From: SVFI01 sp964519385
GTDB lineage: Bacteria > Bacillota > Clostridia > Lachnospirales > Lachnospiraceae
Length of the DNA: 43,764 nt
Direction of reading: 5' to 3'
Assembly (NCBI GenBank): GCA_964519385.1
Contig: CAZFLR010000018.1
Location: 1 to 43,764 of the forward strand
This document shows, in pieces, positions 24,085 to 32,942 of the stretch (its first letter is position 1; each line of letters opens with the position of its first letter). A program made the position numbers and the translations under genes. The notes beneath the pieces are model-generated. The model was not told the origin of the DNA, did no database searches, and saw nothing but the letters and a program-made list of their open reading frames with translations.

Positions 24085-25851
24085 ATGAAAAAAATTGTCA
24101 GCTCCTCTGCATTTTTTTTATTTCTGACCGGAGCTTTCATCTTTGCCGTATTCTGCTTGACACACGGCGGAGAAGATGCTCATTTCGTTGAAATTTCAAA
24201 CTCGATTCTGCAAAGCAGCTTTGGTAATGATACTCTGAGCACACAGTTTTCTTTTCGGAATCCGAAGGAATTCTCCCTTGAAAAACAAGACTGCTCACTT
24301 CCTTTATATGACAGGGCCGAATACCTTTCTTCCGGCTCTTCTCTCGCAGAGACACTGGATGCCCTTGAGGATATCAACCCTGAGCATCTCAGCGAAAAAA
24401 CCCGCTGCACTTATGAGGTACTGGTATCTTATTTGAAAACACAGCAGAGAGGAAGCTCTTTTCCTTATTATGAAGAACCTCTCTCCTCCACAAGCGGTAT
24501 ACATATTTCTCTTCCGGTTCTCCTCGCGGAATTTCCAATCAGGGAGGAGGATGACCTGAAACGCTATCTTTCGGTTCTCTCCTGTGTACCTCCTTATTTT
24601 GAGAGTCTGGCTCGCTTTGAGGCAGATAAGGCTGCTGCCGGAATGTTTATGTCCTCAGAGGATGCAGACCTTGTCATCTCCCAGTGTGACTTTTTTGCCT
24701 CTGAAAAGGGGGCTCTTTTCTTTGAAGAATCCTTTGAAAAAGTTCTGGAGAATTTATTTCCTGATGATGAATCCGTAAGAAATACTTACCGGAAAAAACA
24801 CGCCGACATTATAAACAGACAAATCCTTCCGGCTTACCGTAAGCTGGCGGATTCTCTCCTCCTTTTGCGCGAAAGCGGAAAGAAAAGATCCGGTCTTTGC
24901 CGTTATGAGCACGGGAAAGAATATTATGAGTATGTTCTGCAAAAACAAATTGGCACGGACGCATCCACAAAGGAAATCACGCAGAAATTATATGTGCGTC
25001 TGGAGGATTTGTACGCGGAGCTGAACCTGCTTTCCGCCGAAACCTCCGTCACACCTTCCTCAGGACAGGAGCCTCTTTCTGCAGAAGAATGTCTTCCCGC
25101 GCTTCAGACGGAAATGAAGGAGCTCTTTCCTTCGCCCGGCGGCTCCAACACGGTAACTGTCAAAGAAATCCCTGAGGTTCTTGCCGATTTCACTGCTCCG
25201 GCTTATTATTTTGTTCCAGGAATTGCTATCTGCCGTGAGGGGGACACCTCCTATGTCGAAAATACCATTTATATAAACTCCGACATCAAAAACGATGGCG
25301 CGGAGCTTTTTACAACCCTTGCCCACGAGGGCTATCCGGGACATATGTACCAGAATATATATTTTCTTTCCTCCCAGGGTGTAAATAAAAAGAATGTGCT
25401 CCGCTATTGCATGGATTTTCCGGGCTACAGCGAGGGATGGGCAATGTATACGGAGCTTCTTTCTTTTTCTTATGCCGAAGGTAACCGTACTTACCTTGAA
25501 ATGCTGAGACTCTCCCGGGAAATACAGCTTTGTCTTCTTTGTATCCTCGATATCCGTATTCATGAAGGCAGTGCTGAAATAGCAGATATCTCACCCTATC
25601 TTGCACGCATCGGAATCCGGGAACCTTCTGTTGTGGAAAATGTTTATTCCTACCTTGTGAACGAGCCGGGAACCTATCTGAAATATTACGGAGGATTTCT
25701 GGAGCTTCTTGAATGCAGGGAGCTTTACCAAAAACAGTGTATGTCTGAAGACCTTCCTTATTCAGAGCTTTCATTTCATACCTTTTTTCTCAGTCATGGT
25801 CCGGATTCCTACACCAATATCAAGTCCGATATTCTGGATGGCATACGTTAA
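24085..25851 (+). CDS. DUF885 family zinc metallopeptidase, exported
   Basis: The 588-residue protein has an N-terminal signal or anchor segment (about 5-25) without a convincing lipobox. The DUF885 signature is TLAHEGYPGHMYQNIYF (about 410-427), where the two His and the Glu would bind zinc, with a downstream YSEGWAMYTELL that supplies a further Glu. The family resembles carboxypeptidases of the M32/M3-like superfamily; the substrate is unknown. GGCGGAAG lies before the ATG. An AACATATAATG element upstream could be a sigma-A -10 or a sigma-E-like -10. The gene is convergent with the FabT-like regulator. Confidence 0.85.
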   Translation: MKKIVSSSAFFLFLTGAFIFAVFCLTHGGEDAHFVEISNSILQSSFGNDTLSTQFSFRNPKEFSLEKQDCSLPLYDRAEYLSSGSSLAETLDALEDINPEHLSEKTRCTYEVLVSYLKTQQRGSSFPYYEEPLSSTSGIHISLPVLLAEFPIREEDDLKRYLSVLSCVPPYFESLARFEADKAAAGMFMSSEDADLVISQCDFFASEKGALFFEESFEKVLENLFPDDESVRNTYRKKHADIINRQILPAYRKLADSLLLLRESGKKRSGLCRYEHGKEYYEYVLQKQIGTDASTKEITQKLYVRLEDLYAELNLLSAETSVTPSSGQEPLSAEECLPALQTEMKELFPSPGGSNTVTVKEIPEVLADFTAPAYYFVPGIAICREGDTSYVENTIYINSDIKNDGAELFTTLAHEGYPGHMYQNIYFLSSQGVNKKNVLRYCMDFPGYSEGWAMYTELLSFSYAEGNRTYLEMLRLSREIQLCLLCILDIRIHEGSAEIADISPYLARIGIREPSVVENVYSYLVNEPGTYLKYYGGFLELLECRELYQKQCMSEDLPYSELSFHTFFLSHGPDSYTNIKSDILDGIR

Positions 25852-25859
25852 ATCAATAA

Positions 25860-25892
25860 AAGGAGCGGACCCTCAGGTGTTCTGCTCCTTGA
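25860..25892 (-). terminator. Terminator overlapping the end of the FabT-like gene
   Basis: AAGGAGCGGA and TCTGCTCCTT form a 10-pair stem (one G-U). On the minus strand it is followed by TTTATTG. The upstream arm and the stop codon of the MarR-type gene lie inside the hairpin, so coding and termination signals overlap. It may also stop the convergent DUF885 transcript. Confidence 0.75.
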
Positions 25893-26313
25893 AAAACCAA
25901 TTTAACTTCTCTAATGATTTCTGAAATATTTTTTTCTCATCCTCATCAAGCTGGCCTACGATGGACTGTATCATGTCACTGTGGAACTCCTGATGATTTT
26001 TATATGCCTTTTTCCCCCGTTCCGTCAGTGAGATAAGCACAACCCGGCGGTCCTCCTCACTGCGGACTCTCTCCACAAACCCCTTTTTTACAAGTGCATT
26101 TACGGAAATGGTAAGTGTTCCCATCGTAACACCAAGGGCTTTTGCAACCGTGGACATATTTTTACTTTTTTCTGTTCCTATCGCCTCTATAACATGAAGG
26201 TCATTTACAGTCACATCCTTAAATGGCCCTTTCCTGATTGACTTTTCTTCAATTGTCATAATATCGTGAAACAACTCTACCAGAAGTTCGTTGAGTGTCT
26301 GATTAATATTCAT
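25873..26313 (-). CDS. fabT: FabT-like MarR-family repressor of fatty acid synthesis
   Basis: The 146-residue protein has the MarR winged helix (about 30-110: STVAKALGVTMGTLTISVNALVKKGFVERVRSEEDRRVV in segments) and helical dimerisation ends. The opening HDIMTIEEKSIRKGPFKDVT and the phrase TMGTLTISVNAL resemble streptococcal FabT, as I recall it, more closely than generic MarR proteins. FabT represses fab genes with long acyl-ACP as corepressor. It stands 4.3 kb from the fab genes, which carry two TTTGAT-type palindromes. No such palindrome is seen before this gene itself. Confidence 0.75.
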   Translation of the reverse strand: MNINQTLNELLVELFHDIMTIEEKSIRKGPFKDVTVNDLHVIEAIGTEKSKNMSTVAKALGVTMGTLTISVNALVKKGFVERVRSEEDRRVVLISLTERGKKAYKNHQEFHSDMIQSIVGQLDEDEKKIFQKSLEKLNWFFKEQNT

Positions 26314-26373
26314 AGTGTTTCCCCTTTTTCCGTTATTCTTGTAGTATATCGAATTTGAAGAAAAAAACCAAGA

Positions 26374-26841
26374 CTAATCTTCCGATTCTTCCATCATGCG
26401 CTCTAAATACCCTCTGTCCCAAAGCAAAATTTTAAGCTTTTTTGCCGCCTCTACTGCCGGTGCGGTGAAATACTGGTTCGTGAGAACCGCCCCTACCATC
26501 CGGTCATAATACTCCCGGCCGGCGTATACTTCCTGAATTGCTTTTACGCCGACGGGGTCCGCGTACCTCTTACACTGGATGGCATAGGTAACGCCTTCTT
26601 TTTCTGCCAGTATATCCACTCCGAAATCTCCGCTTGCCCTCGTGATATTGACATCGAGAAAGCCCTTGTTTTCGAGTAACTGCGCGCAGAATTTTTCAAA
26701 TTCCAGGCCGTCCATCTCATCTATGAAAAGTGGTTTCCGGCTTTGATATTTTACTTTTATAAAGTGAACAAGTGGCACAAATACCACGATAAGACCGAGT
26801 ATAACGGCGCATAAAAACCATGTGTTTTCTGTATTTATCAT
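26374..26841 (-). CDS. Membrane-anchored Mrr-type restriction endonuclease-like protein
   Basis: The 155-residue protein has one N-terminal membrane helix (about 9-29). A PD-(D/E)XK nuclease domain of the Mrr_cat type follows (about 42-150): FEKFCAQLLENKGF, then the active-site strand GDFGVDILAEKEG and YAIQCKRYADPVG (Asp ... Gln-x-Lys). Mrr enzymes cut modified DNA, but short membrane-bound versions of unknown role are common in Firmicutes. No methyltransferase or other defence gene is adjacent. It is divergent from the AEC transporter. AAGGA precedes the ATG. Confidence 0.82.
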   Translation of the reverse strand: MINTENTWFLCAVILGLIVVFVPLVHFIKVKYQSRKPLFIDEMDGLEFEKFCAQLLENKGFLDVNITRASGDFGVDILAEKEGVTYAIQCKRYADPVGVKAIQEVYAGREYYDRMVGAVLTNQYFTAPAVEAAKKLKILLWDRGYLERMMEESED

Positions 26842-26920
26842 CTATGACTATCCTTTACAAATAAATTTTTTTGTACTACTATTTCAAAGAACCAATATGT
26901 ATGAAAGGAATCTGTTTATT

Positions 26921-27868
26921 ATGGAAAATCTGTTTTTCAGTCTGAATGTGACACTTCCTATATTTTTGACCATTGTCATCGGTTACCTGCTCAAACGTTT
27001 TCATATGCTTGACGGCGGATTTGTCAAGACACTCAATACCTTTAATTTTAATGTGACACTTCCCGCCCTTATCTTTATGGATTTGTACCACGCAGATTTT
27101 TATGATGTATGGGACACAAAGTATTTCGTCTTTTGCTTCGTTGTCACGCTTATCTGTATTCTGGTAATCTTCGGGGCAACTCTGCTCTTTTGCAGGGACC
27201 GGTCTCTGGCCGGAGAATTCGTACAGGCTTCCTATCGCGGAAGTGCTGCTGTCCTTGGTCTGGCTCTCATTCAGGGCATTTACGGCTCCGCAACCATCGC
27301 TCCACTTATGATTATCGGAAGTGTTCCTCTTTATAATGTACTTGCAGTCGTTATCCTTTCCCTCACGAGACCGGACACACACGGGACGGATAAAAAGGCT
27401 CTTCTGAAATCACTGAAGGGCGTGGTGACCAATCCCATTCTTATCGGCATTGCCCTTGGGATGATTGCTTCCCTGACACGTATACAGTTCCCGGTAATCG
27501 CGGAGAAAACACTTTCCAATCTCGCCGTACTTGCGACTCCTCTGGCCCTAATCGGTCTGGGAGCCGGTTTTGAAGGTCGCGCAGCAATGCATTTGTTAAA
27601 GCCGACTCTTCTGGCCTCGGCGATTCGACTCGTCATTCAATGCGCTGTTTTTCTTCCTTTTGCCGTTCATCTCGGCTTTACCGGAGAAAAAATAATTGCC
27701 CTGCTTGTCATGCTCGGTGCCCCGACAACACCAAGCTGCTATATTATGGCAAAGAACATGGGACACGACGGGCATCTGACTTCCGGTGTCGTTGTCGTCA
27801 CAACTCTTTTAAGCTCCCTTACCCTGACCTTCTGGCTGTTTTTGCTCAAGAGTCTCGGAATCGTATAA
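26921..27868 (+). CDS. AEC-family (auxin efflux carrier-like) transporter
   Basis: The 315-residue membrane protein has about ten segments in two inverted halves, beginning NVTLPIFLTIVIGYLLKR and NFNVTLPALIF, with SVPLYNVLAVVILSL and GAPTTPSCYIMAKNMG in the conserved cross-over regions. AEC carriers export or import organic acids such as malate or malonate; the substrate cannot be read from the sequence. I start at 26921, since the 33 residues upstream do not resemble the family and AAAGGAA lies before this ATG at a long spacing. Confidence 0.85.
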   Translation: MENLFFSLNVTLPIFLTIVIGYLLKRFHMLDGGFVKTLNTFNFNVTLPALIFMDLYHADFYDVWDTKYFVFCFVVTLICILVIFGATLLFCRDRSLAGEFVQASYRGSAAVLGLALIQGIYGSATIAPLMIIGSVPLYNVLAVVILSLTRPDTHGTDKKALLKSLKGVVTNPILIGIALGMIASLTRIQFPVIAEKTLSNLAVLATPLALIGLGAGFEGRAAMHLLKPTLLASAIRLVIQCAVFLPFAVHLGFTGEKIIALLVMLGAPTTPSCYIMAKNMGHDGHLTSGVVVVTTLLSSLTLTFWLFLLKSLGIV

Positions 27869-27894
27869 ACTTTCACACTTACATATATAAGCTG

Positions 27895-27934
27895 AAAAGC
27901 TGTGCAGAATCGAAATAATATCTACACAGCTTTT
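27895..27934. terminator. Bidirectional terminator
   Basis: AAAAGCTGTG (27895-27904) and CACAGCTTTT (27925-27934) form a perfect 10-bp stem between the plus-strand AEC gene and the minus-strand DHH gene. Confidence 0.8.
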
Positions 27935-27959
27935 CTATATATTAAGGATTATATTGGGC

Positions 27960-28880
27960 TTATTTATTACTCATTTCACAAAGCTCTGCAATCATCTTCG
28001 GAAGGTCTGTCTCCATGTTTTCATCGGAAAACTGACAGGTTCCGACCGCTTTATGTCCACCGCCGTTGTATTTGAGCATGAGACTTCCGACATTGACATC
28101 AGAGGTGCGGTTCAAGATACTGTAACCGACTGCTGCCGAACATCCGAGTCCTCCTTTTCCGTTTACAATCCATACGGAAATATTCTGCTCCGGATACATG
28201 GAATAAATCATGAAACGGTTACCGGAATAAATAGGGTCCACACCACGAAGGTCGGAAATAATCACATTTCCTTCCACTCTCGTATGCGCACTCACCATTT
28301 CTTTAAACTTTTCCGTCTGTTCAAAATATACAGCGATACGTTCTTTTACGTCCGGAAGATTCAGAATCTCCTCCGTCGTCATCGTTCTGCACGCATCTAT
28401 CAGTTTTTCCATCAACTGGTAATTGCTGATTGTAAAATCTCTCCAGCGACCGAGTCCTGTACGCGGGTCCATCAAAAATCCGATCAGCACCCATCCCTTC
28501 GGATTCTGTACATCATCAATGGTAAGATTTCCGGAATCCACCTTATCCACCGCTTCCATCATATCGTCAAACTGCGGAAATTTCTCTTTTCCGCCGTAAT
28601 ATTCATAAATAATGCGTGCACAGGAAGGTGTCACACGGCTTTCACCTTTATATTTGCCCGCCAGCTCCATTCTTTCATGCTCGCTTGAGTGATGATCAAA
28701 CCACAATCCGCAGCCTTCCACGTAAGGAACATTCGCAAGACAATCGTCCTCTGTCACCTCAACAAGTCCGTCCTGTAAATCCTTCGGATGTGCAAATTTC
28801 CAATGATCAATAATTCCCGCTTCTTTTAAAAGTGCCCCACATGCCAGTCCATCAAAATCCGAACGTGTAATTAATCTCAT
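27960..28880 (-). CDS. DHH-family phosphoesterase
   Basis: The 306-residue soluble protein has the DHH signature: ITRSDFDGLACGAL at the N-terminus (metal Asp residues), VEGCGLWFDHHSSE (the DHH triad proper) and a C-terminal DHHA1-like GGGHKAVGTCQF. Relatives are NrnA nano-RNases and c-di-AMP or exopolyphosphate phosphatases; the actual substrate is not deducible. The start at 28880 has AGGAGA seven bases upstream; an earlier in-frame ATG is not conserved-looking. A 7-bp hairpin (GCGGAGC/GCTTCGC) lies in its leader just before the ribosome site. Confidence 0.85.
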   Translation of the reverse strand: MRLITRSDFDGLACGALLKEAGIIDHWKFAHPKDLQDGLVEVTEDDCLANVPYVEGCGLWFDHHSSEHERMELAGKYKGESRVTPSCARIIYEYYGGKEKFPQFDDMMEAVDKVDSGNLTIDDVQNPKGWVLIGFLMDPRTGLGRWRDFTISNYQLMEKLIDACRTMTTEEILNLPDVKERIAVYFEQTEKFKEMVSAHTRVEGNVIISDLRGVDPIYSGNRFMIYSMYPEQNISVWIVNGKGGLGCSAAVGYSILNRTSDVNVGSLMLKYNGGGHKAVGTCQFSDENMETDLPKMIAELCEMSNK

Positions 28881-28939
28881 TTGCCATTCTCCTTTTCTCC
28901 ATAGCGAAGCTTTTTTGCTCCGCACCCCAATATAAGATA

Positions 28940-28968
28940 ATTATAGTAGAAGTGTCCGGATTTTTCAA
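28940..28968 (-). promoter_or_regulatory. Sigma-A promoter of the DHH gene
   Basis: TTGAAA (28968-28963), 17 bases, TATAAT (28945-28940) on the minus strand, 60 bases before the start codon. Confidence 0.8.
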
Positions 28969-29002
28969 CTAGCCTTTTCGCTTATTTCACAGGTTATTTC
29001 AC

Positions 29003-29029
29003 ATATTACGCTCTTTTTTCTCATACATT
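29003..29029 (+). promoter_or_regulatory. Sigma-E-like promoter of spmAB
   Basis: ATATT (29003-29007), 14 bases, CATACATT (29022-29029) matches the Bacillus sigma-E form (ATATT, 13-15 bases, CATACA-T). In B. subtilis the dacB-spmA-spmB operon is known to be sigma-E dependent, which supports the call. Confidence 0.65.
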
Positions 29030-29047
29030 AAAAGAAAAAGGTCTTAT

Positions 29048-29650
29048 ATGCTGAATTATCTCTGGGCTTTTATGCTTTTAACCGGAATCATATACGGCTC
29101 TTTTCACGGAACCATGGCAGAAATATCGGCTGCTGCGCTGGACAGTGCCCGGGAAGCGGTCACCCTGTGCATTACCATGCTGGGAGTCATGTCTTTTTGG
29201 ACGGGTCTGATGCAGATTGCCCAAAAATCGGGAACCATTGCCTCCTTTACCCACAAAATCACTCCCTTTTTACGCTTCCTCTTCCCCTCTCTCAAAGACG
29301 AACCTCTGGCTCTTGAGTATATTTCCACAAATGTTATCGCCAATATTCTCGGCCTTGGCTGGGCATGCACGCCTGCGGGCTTAAAGGCAATGGAAGAAAT
29401 GAGCCGGATACAGCATCGTCGCGGAAATAATCCGGATGTAGCCTCCAATGAGATGTGCGGATTTTTAATTTTAAATATTTCTTCTCTCCAACTGATTCCC
29501 GTCAATATGATTGTTTACCGGAGTCAGTACGGAAGCGTGGAACCTACGGCAATTATCGGTCCTGCCATTGTTGCAACGCTTTTTTCCACACTTGCAGGAA
29601 TTTTGTTTTTAAAAATTGCCGACTCGAAAAGCCGTTATCACACCCATTGA
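29048..29650 (+). CDS. spmA: Spore maturation protein A
   Basis: The 200-residue membrane protein of the nucleoside-recognition (Gate) family starts MLNYLWAFMLLTGIIYG. The SpmA core includes LCITMLGVMSFWTGLMQIAQKSG, EYISTNVIANILGLGWACTPAGLKAMEEM and SNEMCGFLILNISSLQLIPVN. SpmA acts with SpmB in spore core dehydration. AAAAAGG precedes the ATG and spmB follows 17 bases later. A sigma-E-like promoter lies directly upstream. Confidence 0.93.
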   Translation: MLNYLWAFMLLTGIIYGSFHGTMAEISAAALDSAREAVTLCITMLGVMSFWTGLMQIAQKSGTIASFTHKITPFLRFLFPSLKDEPLALEYISTNVIANILGLGWACTPAGLKAMEEMSRIQHRRGNNPDVASNEMCGFLILNISSLQLIPVNMIVYRSQYGSVEPTAIIGPAIVATLFSTLAGILFLKIADSKSRYHTH

Positions 29651-29667
29651 ATCGCAAAGGAGTTTTT

Positions 29668-30204
29668 ATGAATCTTGCAAATGTGCTCTCTAATTTTTCC
29701 AACATTATCATTCCTCTCATCATCTTTTATATCGTCGCCACAGGTATCGCCAACAAAGTGAATGTATATGATGAATTTCTTGACGGGGCACGGGACGGGA
29801 TGAAAACCGTAGTCTCCATAATGCCGACTCTGATTGGCCTTATGATTGCCGTCGGAGTTCTGCGCGCTTCCGGCTTCCTCGATTTTTTAGGCGAGCTTCT
29901 CGCAGGCCTTTTTTCATCCTTTTCCATTCCGGCACCGATTGTTCCGGTCATTCTTATTAAGATGTTCTCCAGCTCTGCTGCCACCGGACTTGTCCTTGAT
30001 ATCTTCAAAACCTACGGACCTGACAGCGACATAGGCTTTCTCACGTCACTTATCATGAGCTCTACAGAAACCATTTTTTACACTATGTCGGTTTATTTTC
30101 TCGCCGCGAGGGTAAAAAAAACCCGCTACACTCTTCCGGGGGCACTTGTTGCGACCCTCGCCGGAACTATAGCGAGTTTTTGGATTATGAAATATCTTAG
30201 CTGA
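29668..30204 (+). CDS. spmB: Spore maturation protein B
   Basis: The 178-residue partner of SpmA is also a Gate-family membrane protein. Landmarks are IIPLIIFYIVATGIANKVNVYDEFLDGARDG, TLIGLMIAVGVLRASGFLD, VILIKMFSSSAATGLVLDI and MSSTETIFYTMSVYF. I start it at 29668, with AAAGGAG seven bases upstream. A longer open frame reaches back into spmA but is not coding there. Its stop lies two bases from the convergent fabH stop, without a terminator in between. Confidence 0.93.
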   Translation: MNLANVLSNFSNIIIPLIIFYIVATGIANKVNVYDEFLDGARDGMKTVVSIMPTLIGLMIAVGVLRASGFLDFLGELLAGLFSSFSIPAPIVPVILIKMFSSSAATGLVLDIFKTYGPDSDIGFLTSLIMSSTETIFYTMSVYFLAARVKKTRYTLPGALVATLAGTIASFWIMKYLS

Positions 30205-30206
30205 TT

Positions 30207-31178
30207 TTACCACTCTAAAACACACGCACCCCAGGTCAGTCCTCCGCCAAACCCTGCAAGTACAAGCCTGTCTCCTTTTTCGAGCATTCCTTTCCGGTTC
30301 ATCTCATCGAGAAGAACCGGAACGCTGGCTGCAGAAATATTTCCGCAATGGTCAAGACTGACCGGAAACTTTTCGATATCTGCCTTCAGTCTCTTTGATA
30401 CCGACTGTATAATCCGCAGATTTGCCTGATGCAGCACAAAGTATTTTATGTCATTTATCGTAAGTCCGGCTTCCGACAGCACTTTCTCAATGCTGGCAGG
30501 TACGGTTGTCACGGCAAATTTATAAACCTCCTGTCCGTCCATGTGAATGTAATGCGGACCGGCTTCGTTTTCCACACAGGGATTGTTATTTAAACGGTTT
30601 ATGCCTGAAAGCACTGAGCCCCCGGCTCCGTTACTTCCGAGTGTGACAGACACAAGTCCCCGGCTCTCTTCTTCTGACGGGCAAATTACCGCTGCGCCGG
30701 CTCCGTCGCCAAAAAGTACGCATGTACTCCTGTCATTCCAGTCCATAACCTTGGAAAGTGTTTCTGCACCGATAATCAGCGCATTTTTGTATATGCCCTG
30801 TTTTATGTACACATCCGCCGTCCGAAGCGCGAATAAAAATCCCGAACAGGCAGCATTGATATCAAAAGCAACCGCATTGTCCGCCCCGATGATTGCCTGG
30901 ACCTCACAGGCTGTGGATGGTGTTATGTGATCCGGGCTGACTGTTGCCACTATGATGACATCGATATCCTCCGCCTTCATTCCAGCGTCCTCAAGAGCAA
31001 GCTTTGCCGCCTCTGCAGACATGGTCGCCGTCGTCTCTTCCGTTGCAAGTCTCCGCTCCCGTATTCCTGTTCTGGATGAAATCCATTCATCCGATGTGTC
31101 CATAATCCGGGACAAATCGTCGTTGGTCACGACGGTTTTCGGCAGAAAATGTCCGGTTCCTGCAATTCTGGTTTTCAT
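30207..31178 (-). CDS. fabH: 3-oxoacyl-[ACP] synthase III
   Basis: The 323-residue thiolase-fold enzyme condenses acetyl-CoA with malonyl-ACP to start fatty acid synthesis. The catalytic triad is visible: Cys111 in NAACSGFLFAL, His in YFVLHQANLRII (about 246) and Asn in DHCGNISAAS (about 276). The start DEWISSRTGIRERR is typical. GGAGG precedes the ATG. It is the last gene of the fab cluster here, 34 bases after fabZ; in many Firmicutes fabH stands first, next to fabT. Confidence 0.95.
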   Translation of the reverse strand: MKTRIAGTGHFLPKTVVTNDDLSRIMDTSDEWISSRTGIRERRLATEETTATMSAEAAKLALEDAGMKAEDIDVIIVATVSPDHITPSTACEVQAIIGADNAVAFDINAACSGFLFALRTADVYIKQGIYKNALIIGAETLSKVMDWNDRSTCVLFGDGAGAAVICPSEEESRGLVSVTLGSNGAGGSVLSGINRLNNNPCVENEAGPHYIHMDGQEVYKFAVTTVPASIEKVLSEAGLTINDIKYFVLHQANLRIIQSVSKRLKADIEKFPVSLDHCGNISAASVPVLLDEMNRKGMLEKGDRLVLAGFGGGLTWGACVLEW

Positions 31179-31212
31179 AGGTGAAATCCTCCAAATTTCT
31201 TTTTACATAAGC

Positions 31213-31650
31213 TTACTGACCGTCTCCTATTGCAAATGTAAGCTCCGCCTTTGCCACTACCTTTCCGTCCACAGTGGCCCGGGCCGTTCCCACGCCGATA
31301 GGACCCTTTATCTTGATAATTTCTGTCTCAAGCATCAAAACATCTCCCGGAACAACCTTGCCCTTAAATTTTGCTTCCCTGATGGCTGCAAAATAGGCAG
31401 TTTTTCCTTTCCATTCCGGACAGCTCAGGATTGCGACCGCACCGACCTGCGCAAGTGCTTCAATAATCAACACCCCCGGCATTACAGGTTCCTGCGGAAA
31501 ATGTCCTGCAAAAAACGGTTCATTGTAGCTGACACATTTTTTTCCGACCGCACGTTTTCCGACCTCCATCTCCTCAATGGTATCAATCAACAGAAACGGC
31601 TGTCTGTGCGGAATAATTTCCATAATTTCTTTTGTTTTCATTAATGACAT
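31213..31650 (-). CDS. fabZ: 3-hydroxyacyl-[ACP] dehydratase
   Basis: The 145-residue hot-dog-fold enzyme has IIPHRQPFLLID at the start, catalytic His50 in FFAGHFPQEPVMPG and Glu64 in LIIEALAQ. It dehydrates beta-hydroxyacyl-ACP in each elongation round. GAGG lies before the ATG at 31650. It is 32 bases downstream of fabF. No fabA, fabN or isomerising paralogue is present here, so the route to unsaturated fatty acids cannot be told from this window. Confidence 0.94.
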   Translation of the reverse strand: MSLMKTKEIMEIIPHRQPFLLIDTIEEMEVGKRAVGKKCVSYNEPFFAGHFPQEPVMPGVLIIEALAQVGAVAILSCPEWKGKTAYFAAIREAKFKGKVVPGDVLMLETEIIKIKGPIGVGTARATVDGKVVAKAELTFAIGDGQ

Positions 31651-31682
31651 ACGAAACCTCTTTTTACATTTTTATATTCTAA

Positions 31683-32918
31683 TCAGTCAAAAGCCTTTTT
31701 GACAAGGATACTTGCATTGTGTCCGCCAAATCCCAGAGAATTGGAGAGTGCGTATTCTATATCCATGGAAACCGGCTCCATACAGTAATCAAGATCACAT
31801 TCTTCGTCCGGATGCTTCAGACCTACCGTCGCATGCAGATAGCCTTCCTGAAGCTCTTTGACGCAAGTGATAAACTCAAGTGCTCCGGCCGCTCCGAGAA
31901 GATGTCCCACCATGGATTTGGTCGAATTGATTTTCATCTCTTTCGCGTGCCCGCCGAATGCAAGCTTAATGGCTCTTGTCTCAAACAAATCGTTGTGATG
32001 TGTGCCGGTTCCGTGTGCATTGATATAAAAGACCTCCTCCGGTTTAATTCCTGCATCGTTTATTGCATTCGTCATGGCACGGGCTGCTCCGGAACCGTCC
32101 TCCGCCGGCGAAGTGATATGATATGCGTCCGAGCTGCAGCCATATCCGGCAACTTCCGCATAGATTTTCGCTCCACGTGCCTTTGCGTGCTCATATTCTT
32201 CAAGTACAACAACAGCCGCCCCTTCTCCTATCACGAATCCGCTTCTGTCTTTATCAAACGGAATGGAACACTTTTCCGGGTTTTCACTTGTACTGAGTGC
32301 TGTCAGGGCCGTAAAACCTGCCACACTTACAGGGCAGATTCCCCCTTCTGTGCCTCCGGCAAACATGACATCTGCATCGCCGTACTGAATGGTCCGGTAA
32401 GCCTCTCCGATACTGTTTGTTCCCGTTGCACAGGCTGTCACTATATCGACGCTCTTTCCCTTTAATCCAAGCTGAATGGAAACGTTTCCCGCCGCCATAT
32501 TTCCGATAAACATCGGAACCATAAGGGGATTACACTTGGATGGTCCGCGCTCTACAAGCTTCGTATGCTCTCTTTCCACCGTCTGCAGGGAACCGACACC
32601 CGAGCCTATGGAAACGCCTACCATATACGGGTCTTCTTTATCCATGTCAAGTCCGGAATCGGTCATTGCCTCACGGGCTGCTGCCACAGCATATCTGGAA
32701 AATAACTCCATTCTCTTTGCCGCCTTAAAATCCATATAATCTTTTGCCTCAAAATTCTTTACCTCTGCAGCGAGCTTTGCTTTATAATCCGTAACATCAA
32801 AATAAGTAATCGGCGCGAATCCGGTTTTTTGTTCCTTTACGCTCTCCCAGAATTCCTCCACAGAATTTCCGATGGGTGTGATGGCACCCATACCGGTCAC
32901 TACTACACGTCTGCTCAT
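31683..32918 (-). CDS. fabF: 3-oxoacyl-[ACP] synthase II
   Basis: The 411-residue KAS II has catalytic Cys163 in VTACATGTNSIGEA, the two His in NAHGTGTHHND (about 300) and STKSMVGHLLGAAGALE (about 337), and the C-terminal LSNSLGFGGHNASIL. It elongates acyl-ACP with malonyl-ACP. GGAGG precedes the ATG; it follows fabG by 24 bases. In most Firmicutes accB would stand between fabF and fabZ; here the acc genes are absent from the cluster. Confidence 0.95.
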   Translation of the reverse strand: MSRRVVVTGMGAITPIGNSVEEFWESVKEQKTGFAPITYFDVTDYKAKLAAEVKNFEAKDYMDFKAAKRMELFSRYAVAAAREAMTDSGLDMDKEDPYMVGVSIGSGVGSLQTVEREHTKLVERGPSKCNPLMVPMFIGNMAAGNVSIQLGLKGKSVDIVTACATGTNSIGEAYRTIQYGDADVMFAGGTEGGICPVSVAGFTALTALSTSENPEKCSIPFDKDRSGFVIGEGAAVVVLEEYEHAKARGAKIYAEVAGYGCSSDAYHITSPAEDGSGAARAMTNAINDAGIKPEEVFYINAHGTGTHHNDLFETRAIKLAFGGHAKEMKINSTKSMVGHLLGAAGALEFITCVKELQEGYLHATVGLKHPDEECDLDYCMEPVSMDIEYALSNSLGFGGHNASILVKKAFD

Positions 32919-32942
32919 TTTTTTACCTCCGTTTTCCCCATT

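Noticed and set aside
26335..26360. FabT autoregulatory site before the fabT-like gene
   Set aside because: ATATCGAATTTGAAG only loosely resembles the palindrome and lacks the TTTGAT/ATCAAA arms.
27954..28688. Plus-strand frame of 244 codons opposite the DHH gene
   Set aside because: The DHH motifs are on the minus strand with a consensus promoter and ribosome site; the plus frame shows no family features.
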